A stretch of DNA of 64,000 bases from an uncultured Porphyromonadaceae bacterium (lineage in GTDB: Bacteria > Bacteroidota > Bacteroidia > Bacteroidales > Coprobacteraceae): the NCBI GenBank assembly GCA_900545915.1, contig URAV01000001.1, positions 124,001-188,000 of the forward strand. Reading direction: 5' to 3'. The position numbers and the translations under genes were made by a program. Under the pieces are notes generated by a model that saw only the letters and a program-made list of their open reading frames with translations, searched no databases and was not told where the DNA came from. This document shows, in pieces, positions 1 through 6,634 of this stretch (its first letter is position 1; each line of letters starts with the position of its first letter).

Positions 1-88
1 TGAAAGGATAATTGACCTGAGCTACCGTAAAGGAAGAAATTTGCAACAAAAGCACTATCGTTCCGATACATTTTCCTATTTTTTGCAT
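1..88 (-). CDS. N-terminal fragment of a secreted protein (cut by left edge)
   Basis: An ATG at 88 on the minus strand opens a frame that stays open to the window edge (29 codons). It reads as a signal peptide: MQKIGKC, then a hydrophobic core around GTIVLLL, then a likely signal peptidase I site near TVAQ. Only about six mature residues (VNYPF) are visible, so the family cannot be named. It lies downstream of the CBM6-like genes on the same strand, beyond the hairpin at 234-274, so it probably has its own promoter in the AT-rich stretch 89-233. It may be another exported member of the polysaccharide region, but that is inference from position only. Confidence 0.55.
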   Translation of the reverse strand, partial: MQKIGKCIGTIVLLLQISSFTVAQVNYPF

Positions 89-233
89 TTTATACCTTTT
101 TAATATTCAATTCATACATACAATACCATACTTAAAAATAAATTTTTATTCGTTTTCAAAATAACGAATTTTTTTAACTTCTATTCAGAACCCGTCGAAA
201 TTTCACAAATATATAAAAACGTCTTTGAATAAT

Positions 234-274
234 TTTGCCCGGGATAATAGCGACAAACATTTATCCCGGGCAAA
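234..274 (-). terminator. Hairpin terminator after the first CBM6-like gene
   Basis: A perfect 14-bp inverted repeat (arms 234-247 and 261-274, core GCCCGGGATAA) with a 13-nt loop lies 35 bp downstream of the stop of the minus-strand gene at 309. A short A/T-rich tail follows it on the minus strand. The GC-rich stem stands out from the AT-rich surroundings. The rest of 89-308 holds no recognisable gene. Confidence 0.75.
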
Positions 275-308
275 TCAACTTAACGACTAACCGTAATACA
301 ATATAAGA

Positions 309-2141
309 CTATTTTACAAGCACTTTATATGTCCCTACAGCACCATTCTTATCTGTTACTTTCACGATATAGAAACCTGAGGCAGCATCGTATGTATTTG
401 CTCCTGAAGATGCTACGGTTTCGGACATAGCCGCTCCGCTCAAAGCATAAACCGTTACTTTCACCGGATCTACAGTATTTACCATAATCTTTCCATTCGA
501 AGCATATACTTCAACGCCCTCTACGTCCGCTGCAATCTGCGATACCCCTGAAAGTTCTTTCTTATCCAAATAAATATCAAACACATTAGCCCCCATAGTA
601 GTACTGTTCAAAATATTGTAAACCATATACAACTGATGCTTTCCGGTTACTTCTCTCAACATTTCTCCGGCAGTATGCTTCTTGATATCCCAACTCCCGG
701 TACCTTGTATTCTTACGCGGGCAATCGGTTCATGACCTTCCAAAATAGAAGCCAAATCGGTGTCCCAAGTCTCTTTCATAATAGTAAAATCAGGATCAAG
801 ATCGATATAAAATGCAAAATTAGCCTCATCGATACTACCTAACCAACTACTTTCAGAAGAATGATTTACAACAATACTCTTATATTCGCCATTGCCGAAA
901 TCTACTCCCTCACCCGATGCATCAAAGAAATTAATAACCGTACCGTTTTTAGTAAAACCTATATTTCCTGCCGTTTCATATTGACCTTTAGCCATTACTT
1001 CATAGAACCAAGGATTACCCTGTCCCTCAAGACATCCAACAAATGTATGATGAAATGCATCAGCCGAAGGTAACTCATCGACTACGGTTATTCCACATTT
1101 GAGTGATTCCGTCCAAAGGTTTCCTTTTGAAAATTCAATATTCTGCAAGTTAAAGCCTCCGCCTACCCATTTTGCAATAATCTTATGCTGTCCAGTAACA
1201 GACTCGATATTTTGAGCAAGCGGGGTAATATTTATCATTTGTAGCCCCGTCCAAATTTTAGCCAACAGTTTATCTTCAGAAATTTCATCCAAATAGATCT
1301 CTACATAAACGTTGATATTAACATCTTTATCCCGCTTTACATAAGCAACAATCTGGTCATAATCGCCATTACCGAAATCTACGTTTCCATAATCGGCAAT
1401 AAACCCGTCATTCGTCCATCCCCAAGAATCTCCATCGAGTTTAGTATCGAAAAAAGGAGATTCTGCACCAGCTTCTTCACCTGTTGGGACCATAGGAACC
1501 GACTCCGTAGCCAAAAGCCGAGTAGAGACATCTTCATAACCGGGTATCATATTCGGAGTACGTAAAGCAAGACCATACAAATAGTCATGCTCTCCTTCCT
1601 GAATAAACCGATCCGCCGGTATCGGATTTTCATAAAAATTTACAGCCCAAATATTACCCGATCCTCCGATAAACGTAAGATATACCTTTTGTTTTCCGAC
1701 AGGTTTGTAATATTGCGTTTGAGCTCCTTCAAAATTCCCGTCATGGTTTGGACCTTTAAGATATGCCATCGAATCGGCAAATGTATAAACAGCCTGATAA
1801 CCTCCGGTTTCATCAAGCGTAATTTGGGTAAACGGAAGTGAACTTTCATAATCCTGACCGGCATGTAATATTGCCCAACCATCCATATAATATCCATTCG
1901 CAAAAACAATACCGGCAGCAGCATATTTATTCCCATCTTCACCGAAATCCACTTCACCCAAATAAACTTGGGTATTTTCACTACAATTCCCGATATTCAT
2001 CGTAACCGGATCAAATTTCCCATCTTTCATAATCTCGACACCACTTTCCGAGTTGGTCGGAATTACCAAATCCTGAGCTACTGCAGAAGCTGAAAACATC
2101 AAAGTCAGCAATCCTGCTAAAAATGTATTTCTCTTTTTCAT
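309..2141 (-). CDS. Secreted CBM6-like triple-domain protein with T9SS sorting domain (copy 1)
   Basis: This 610-residue exported protein has a signal peptide (residues 1-22, ending SAVAQ) and three beta-sandwich segments that resemble carbohydrate-binding module family 6. They lie at about 60-170, 245-340 and 385-527. The recurring signatures are DFGNG[ED]Y, an [FE]IYLD-type strand, and a closing VTGKHQLYMVYN...FDIYLD strand pair. Residues about 540-610 form a T9SS type A-like sorting domain (VYASNGKI..., GFYIVKVTD..., YKVLVK). No catalytic domain is visible, so a cell-surface or released glycan-binding role is inferred. It is a tandem paralogue of the next gene, which also has 610 residues. 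The CBM6 assignment is from pattern, not a profile search. The fold is fairly secure and the ligand is unknown. Confidence 0.75.
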   Translation of the reverse strand: MKKRNTFLAGLLTLMFSASAVAQDLVIPTNSESGVEIMKDGKFDPVTMNIGNCSENTQVYLGEVDFGEDGNKYAAAGIVFANGYYMDGWAILHAGQDYESSLPFTQITLDETGGYQAVYTFADSMAYLKGPNHDGNFEGAQTQYYKPVGKQKVYLTFIGGSGNIWAVNFYENPIPADRFIQEGEHDYLYGLALRTPNMIPGYEDVSTRLLATESVPMVPTGEEAGAESPFFDTKLDGDSWGWTNDGFIADYGNVDFGNGDYDQIVAYVKRDKDVNINVYVEIYLDEISEDKLLAKIWTGLQMINITPLAQNIESVTGQHKIIAKWVGGGFNLQNIEFSKGNLWTESLKCGITVVDELPSADAFHHTFVGCLEGQGNPWFYEVMAKGQYETAGNIGFTKNGTVINFFDASGEGVDFGNGEYKSIVVNHSSESSWLGSIDEANFAFYIDLDPDFTIMKETWDTDLASILEGHEPIARVRIQGTGSWDIKKHTAGEMLREVTGKHQLYMVYNILNSTTMGANVFDIYLDKKELSGVSQIAADVEGVEVYASNGKIMVNTVDPVKVTVYALSGAAMSETVASSGANTYDAASGFYIVKVTDKNGAVGTYKVLVK

Positions 2142-2218
2142 AACAAAAAAATTGAATTGTTAATTATAAACTCAAGTTCTAAGGATATAATTTTCATTTT
2201 TTACACTTTCCTATTAAT

Positions 2219-2264
2219 GGTTTTAGAACTGTCTAACAATTAGTAATTAAACAGTTCCAAAACC
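2219..2264 (-). terminator. Hairpin between the two CBM6-like genes
   Basis: An inverted repeat has arms GGTTTTAGAACTGT (2219-2232) and ACAGTTCCAAAACC (2251-2264) with one mismatch. It lies about 20 bp downstream of the stop of the gene at 2285 on the minus strand. It suggests that the two CBM6-like genes are at least partly separate transcripts, or that the hairpin tunes their ratio. Confidence 0.6.
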
Positions 2265-2284
2265 AAATAAATCTCTACAAGATC

Positions 2285-4117
2285 TTATTTTACAAGAACT
2301 TTATAAGTTGCAAGATTTCCGTTTTCATCCGTTACTTTCACGATATAGAACCCTGCAGCCATATCGTATGTATTCACTCCTGCCGATGCAACAGTTTCGG
2401 ACATAGCTACACCGCTCAATGTATAAACAGCTACATTCACCGGATTTACAGTATTTACCACAATCTGTCCGTTTGAAGCATATACCTTAACACCCTCTAT
2501 ATCAGTAAATGTCTTTTGTACTCCTGTAATATCTTCTTTATCGAAATAGATATTGAATACATTAGCTCCGGCTGAAGCGTCATTTTTAATATTATATACG
2601 ATATAAAGATCATGTTTTCCGCTAAGATCACCGGTTATCGCTCCGGCAGTATGTTTCCTTATACTCCAAGCAGTAGTACCTTGAATCCTTACACGGGCAA
2701 TCGGTTCATGACCTTCCAAAATCGCAGCTAAGTTAGTAGCCCAATCATCTTTAGTATATTGCATATTCGGATCAAGATCGACATAGAAATCGAAGCTTGC
2801 ATCTTCCACTTCTCCCAACCAAGTTTTATCGCAAGCATGATCTACTACTATACTTTTATATTCGCCATTACCAAAGTCTATTAGAGCATCATCAGTGTTC
2901 GGATCATAAAGATAAAGGACCGTACCGTTTTTAGTATAACCGATATTACCCGCACTTTCATATTGTCCATTGGCAAAAACATCGTATGCCCAAGGCTCGG
3001 CCAAGCCTTCCATACAACCTTCAAATTTAACACGGAACGCATTTTCCGACGGCAATTGATCTACAATCTGAACACCACAATCCAGTCCTTCGTCCCAGTT
3101 AGCACCTTTACTGAATTCCACAGCCAACAAGTCCGGACCTTCACCGGTCCATTTTACCAATACTTTATGAGTTCCTGTAAGAGACTTAATATTTTTAGCG
3201 ATCGGATAAAACTCTTTCATATGTATATCCGCCCAAATCGAAGCAATCATGTTTTCCTCTTTTACTTCATCGATATAAACCTCAAGAAATCTCGACACAC
3301 TAGGATCTGCGTCTTTTTTTACATAAACAATTACTTGATCATAACCGTTACCGAAATCAACATCTCCATAATCGGCAATAAATCCGGCTTTAAGCCAACC
3401 CCAAGCACCGCTTTCTTCATTAATCCGGACATCTTTAAATTCCGAGTCTTCCCCCATCGGAACTGCAGGAGTTGATTCTGTCGATAGTTTCTTCACCGAT
3501 ATTTCATCATATCCCGACCTTTCTGACGGAAAACGTAAAACAGGAGCGCCCCACCATCCGGGACGGCCATCCTCTTCCTGAACAAAATCTTCCGGCTGCA
3601 ACTGGTTCTCAAAGAATTTCACAGAACGGATATTCCCATTACCGGCAACAAAAGTAAGCCACACCTTCTGCTTTCCTATCGGTTTAACATATTGCGTACC
3701 CGGTATAGCAATACCTTCGAACACTCCGTCATGATTCGGCCCTTTAAGATAGGCCATCGAATCGGCAAACGTATAGTAAATTTGATAGCCATTGGTCTCA
3801 TCTATAGTCATCTGAGTAAAAGGCTTCGAAGATTCATAATCCTGACCGGCATGTAAAACCGCCCAACCGTCGGTACTCCAACCATTTGCAAAAACAATAC
3901 CGGCAGCAGCATACCTATCTCCGTTCTCCCCAAAATCGACTTCACCTAAACAAATACGAGTAGTCTCACTTGTACTTTGAATACATCCCGTGAGTTTATC
4001 CAGTGTACCGCTCTCTTCAATAATAAAGTCTGCAGCCCCGATAGTCAAATCTTGTGCTATTGCCGAAGTAGAAAACATCAGGGTCAACAACCCTGTAAAA
4101 AATGAACTTTTTTTCAT
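2285..4117 (-). CDS. Secreted CBM6-like triple-domain protein with T9SS sorting domain (copy 2)
   Basis: This is a paralogue of the gene at 309 with the same architecture: signal peptide (MKKSSFFTG...AIAQ), three CBM6-like segments, and a T9SS type A-like tail ending YKVLVK. An in-frame start at 4162 would put 15 residues before the signal peptide. The ATG at 4117 gives a normal signal peptide and exactly 610 residues, the same as its neighbour, so it is preferred. The last domain and the tail are the best conserved (EGHEPIARVRIQGT is nearly identical in both), while the middle linker differs. That pattern fits duplication followed by divergence of the binding surfaces. A surface glycan-binding role is inferred; no enzyme motif is seen. 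Confidence 0.75.
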   Translation of the reverse strand: MKKSSFFTGLLTLMFSTSAIAQDLTIGAADFIIEESGTLDKLTGCIQSTSETTRICLGEVDFGENGDRYAAAGIVFANGWSTDGWAVLHAGQDYESSKPFTQMTIDETNGYQIYYTFADSMAYLKGPNHDGVFEGIAIPGTQYVKPIGKQKVWLTFVAGNGNIRSVKFFENQLQPEDFVQEEDGRPGWWGAPVLRFPSERSGYDEISVKKLSTESTPAVPMGEDSEFKDVRINEESGAWGWLKAGFIADYGDVDFGNGYDQVIVYVKKDADPSVSRFLEVYIDEVKEENMIASIWADIHMKEFYPIAKNIKSLTGTHKVLVKWTGEGPDLLAVEFSKGANWDEGLDCGVQIVDQLPSENAFRVKFEGCMEGLAEPWAYDVFANGQYESAGNIGYTKNGTVLYLYDPNTDDALIDFGNGEYKSIVVDHACDKTWLGEVEDASFDFYVDLDPNMQYTKDDWATNLAAILEGHEPIARVRIQGTTAWSIRKHTAGAITGDLSGKHDLYIVYNIKNDASAGANVFNIYFDKEDITGVQKTFTDIEGVKVYASNGQIVVNTVNPVNVAVYTLSGVAMSETVASAGVNTYDMAAGFYIVKVTDENGNLATYKVLVK

Positions 4118-4332
4118 GATAAGAAAATTGATTATTGATTTAATTCGATTAAAATTTAGCATACGACACTTTATCCTTATAAAAATATCACTCCCTTGAT
4201 ACCTTTATAAGCACAAAAAAGAAAGAATATTCCCTAACGGACATTCTGTGTCAATGAACATCTCAACCCCATATATGACTATAGTAAGTCAAAAAAAACG
4301 ACTACGGAGATGTACACTCGTTTATACAGATT
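4118..4332. other. Intergenic leader with no further gene
   Basis: This AT-rich stretch lies between the start of the second CBM6-like gene and the 35-codon ORF. It contains an imperfect inverted pair, AACATCTC near 4257 and GAGATGT near 4306. I see no convincing -33/-7 pair. It should contain the promoter or the read-through leader for 2285-4117. Confidence 0.4.
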
Positions 4333-4440
4333 TCATTTAGGGATAGGATCGATCGTTCTGCACGACACACCTTCGGGCGAAAGAACTGGCTGTTGAAGAT
4401 AACGCCACCCGAAAAAATTTGCGAGTAAAGTTTTTTTCAT
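4333..4440 (-). CDS. Possible 35-residue peptide or gene remnant with a duplicated 5' region
   Basis: An ATG at 4440 opens 35 codons ending in TGA at 4333-4335. The peptide begins MKKTLLANFFGWRYLQQ and ends RTIDPIPK. It has a Lys-Lys start but no proper hydrophobic signal core. I do not recognise it. What makes it worth listing is its upstream DNA: the roughly 110 bp before this ATG (4441-4550) match the 110 bp before the FG-GAP gene (11721-11815), so the start codon sits exactly where a real gene starts elsewhere. It may be a leader peptide, a small protein, or the stump of a gene whose body was deleted. Confidence 0.35.
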   Translation of the reverse strand: MKKTLLANFFGWRYLQQPVLSPEGVSCRTIDPIPK

Positions 4441-4550
4441 GATGTTAGCTTTTTATGTTATAGAAAAATTATCAATAGCAAATTTAATGACTTGAATCTT
4501 TTTTATATAACACAAAGCGTTCAATAAATAGCAATTTTCTGCATTTTACC
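4441..4550 (-). promoter_or_regulatory. Duplicated promoter/leader module (copy A)
   Basis: Read from the start codon outward, this region shares long identical blocks with 11721-11815. One is GATGTTAG directly before the ATG, another is AAATTATCA, and a third is ATAACACAAA followed by CGTTCAATAAATAG. Between them are short gaps and substitutions. The match ends near the putative promoter, so both regions look like copies of one transcription start and leader. On the coding strand the conserved core reads CTATTTATTGAACG..TTTGTGTTAT. No protein is encoded in it. Confidence 0.6.
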
Positions 4551-4587
4551 CTTTTTAATCACAGAATAAAATGCAGAAAATAAAAAA

Positions 4588-6528
4588 TCACTCAAATGAA
4601 TCCGTGCGGAAAGGAGCAAGAGGTAATCCGTTTTCTCCGTACAAATTACACGGAGGATTATCAGCCCATCCATAACGCACTGCAATAGGAACAATTACTT
4701 TCGGAGAAGTAACCGTAATTACATTTTCGGTCACAGTAGCACGAGCAGGGTAAAACTTCATATCAGGTCCGGCTATTGCAAAACCGGTAGGTAACTCTCC
4801 TTTTACCTTGATATTTTGATTAAATGATAGAATAACAGATTTTTTCTCGATCTTAAAATTCTTATACATCGGAATCTCGTATTTTCCTTTTTTATATGTA
4901 TCGGCAAGTGCCAAACGTGCCAAACGCGCTCCTACCTCTTGCTTGTTTTTAGGATGAATATCATACGCTTCGCCTATATCGATCGTAACGACCATTCCCG
5001 TTTTTTCAAGATGCAGAGCATTCGTCTGAGCTTCCCGAAGATGCGCCCATGTAGAATTCGGTTGTACCTCCTGCATGTTCAAAAAATTCGCTAATTGTAC
5101 AAAATAAAACGGGAAATCATTTTTCCACAAACTACGCCAATCGGCAATCATCGACTGAAATAACGGAGTATATTGAACCGCTCTTTCTACATTCGCCTCA
5201 CCTTGATACCAGATCACCCCTTTTATAGGAAATTGACGTAAAGGATAAAGCATCGCGTTATAAAGTACGGAAGGATAATTTTGACTATCCGGAGAAAACG
5301 GAATCGAAGGTTGTTGGGACAAAGGTACTCCTATCCGATAATTCCACTCTCCTGCTAATGAAATCTTATGATTATCTACCTCTATCGACATATCTTCCGG
5401 AGAACCGCAAATTCCGCCCGAACCGCTCTGATCTTGCACCTTCACTGTAATAATTCCTTTTCCCGACCTTACCAAATCTGCCGGTACAGTATAGGTACGT
5501 TGTATATGATATCCTTCTCCTCTGGCTATTTCTTTTCCATTAAAATAGGTAATATCTTTATCGTCTATCTTTCCTAAATTCAATGTTAAAGTCTTTCCTT
5601 CCCATTCAGAAGGTATATCTATAACTTTCTGAAACCATACCGACCCGTCAAAGTCAGGAAGCCCGTTATATTCCCACGCTCCGGGTAAATTCATCTGTTT
5701 CCATTCGTCACCCGATTGTTCATCGGAAATCCAACAAGGAACACCATTTTTCATTCCCGGATCACAGTCATTCAAACGTTTTTCCCAATCAGTCATATCA
5801 TCCCGATATTTCGCCATCAATAATTCTCTGTCGGCACGACACTGTTCTATACGAGCTGCATCTTTTTCAAAACCCCATACATGCTTTAATGCCGAAAGAC
5901 TTGTCCACGCTTCAGCAGGAGTACCTCCCCAAGTACAATCAATAACTCCGATAGGGACTTTCAATTTTTCCCATAAATTACGAGCATAAAAATAAGCTAC
6001 CGCCGAAAAATTCTCTACGCTTGAAGGAGAACACTCTTTCCATCCATCACCATTTATCTCCAATTTTTCAGAAGGGACATGAGATATTACCTTTTTAACT
6101 TGTAACAAACGAATAGAAGGATAAAGCGCTTCTGCAACCTCTTTTTCATAATTCATCACTTTTCCCCAACCGGCAACCGGCATTTCCATATTCGACTGTC
6201 CCGAACAGAGCCATACCTCCCCGACCAATACGTTTTGCAAGAAAAGAGGCTCTCCGTCATCGACCGTAATCATATATGGACCTCCGGCTTTAGGGGTCGG
6301 AATTTGAACTTCGAATTTTCCATCCATACCGGATGTGACCCGAAAATCTTTAGAATTCCATCCGACTTTTACGACAACCTCTTTTCCATTTGCTGATACA
6401 CCGGAAACGGTAAGCATGCTCTTTTGCTGAACTATCATGTTATCCGTAAAATAAGCCGACAAAGAGACTTTTGCCTGTATCGACAAGGATATACAAAAAG
6501 AGAACAATAAAAACAAACGCTTATTCAT
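4588..6528 (-). CDS. Sialate O-acetylesterase-like SGNH hydrolase (SASA family)
   Basis: This 646-residue exported enzyme has a signal peptide at residues 1-19 (ending SIQAK). The nucleophile motif GQSNMEM has its Ser at residue 112. A second conserved block, IWYQGEANV, lies near residue 440, and a C-terminal IDIGEAYDIHPKNK supplies the probable Asp/His pair. Between the halves (about 290-385) sits a GH2-like jelly-roll sugar-binding insert with YFNGKEIARGEG, common in Bacteroidetes members. The family removes acetyl esters from sialic acid or other sugars, so in this region it is likely to deacetylate a glycan before hydrolysis in the periplasm. The substrate cannot be fixed from sequence. 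Its start lies only 22 bp beyond a hairpin (6551-6584). Confidence 0.85.
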   Translation of the reverse strand: MNKRLFLLFSFCISLSIQAKVSLSAYFTDNMIVQQKSMLTVSGVSANGKEVVVKVGWNSKDFRVTSGMDGKFEVQIPTPKAGGPYMITVDDGEPLFLQNVLVGEVWLCSGQSNMEMPVAGWGKVMNYEKEVAEALYPSIRLLQVKKVISHVPSEKLEINGDGWKECSPSSVENFSAVAYFYARNLWEKLKVPIGVIDCTWGGTPAEAWTSLSALKHVWGFEKDAARIEQCRADRELLMAKYRDDMTDWEKRLNDCDPGMKNGVPCWISDEQSGDEWKQMNLPGAWEYNGLPDFDGSVWFQKVIDIPSEWEGKTLTLNLGKIDDKDITYFNGKEIARGEGYHIQRTYTVPADLVRSGKGIITVKVQDQSGSGGICGSPEDMSIEVDNHKISLAGEWNYRIGVPLSQQPSIPFSPDSQNYPSVLYNAMLYPLRQFPIKGVIWYQGEANVERAVQYTPLFQSMIADWRSLWKNDFPFYFVQLANFLNMQEVQPNSTWAHLREAQTNALHLEKTGMVVTIDIGEAYDIHPKNKQEVGARLARLALADTYKKGKYEIPMYKNFKIEKKSVILSFNQNIKVKGELPTGFAIAGPDMKFYPARATVTENVITVTSPKVIVPIAVRYGWADNPPCNLYGENGLPLAPFRTDSFE

Positions 6529-6550
6529 ACAATTTCATCATTATAAATTA

Positions 6551-6584
6551 CCTTGCAGAAAAAATTCAAGATCTTTCTGCAAGG
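6551..6584 (-). terminator. Hairpin between GH2 and the acetylesterase
   Basis: A perfect 11-bp inverted repeat, CCTTGCAGAAA (6551-6561) and TTTCTGCAAGG (6574-6584), lies 50 bp after the GH2 stop and 22 bp before the acetylesterase ATG. There is little room for a promoter between the hairpin and the ATG. It may therefore act as a partial terminator or mRNA-processing hairpin rather than an operon boundary. Confidence 0.6.
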
Positions 6585-6634
6585 CGATTATGTATTAACA
6601 AAACTATTTTTTAAATTTAGAGAAGCTCTTACTC

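Noticed and set aside
2963..3475. Plus-strand frame of 170 codons opposite the second CBM6-like gene
   Set aside because: It is antisense to a strong coding frame with a paralogue, and its composition looks like a reverse reading.
4118..4162. Longer start for the second CBM6-like gene (15 more codons)
   Set aside because: The extra residues would precede the signal peptide; the internal ATG at 4117 gives the same length as the paralogue.
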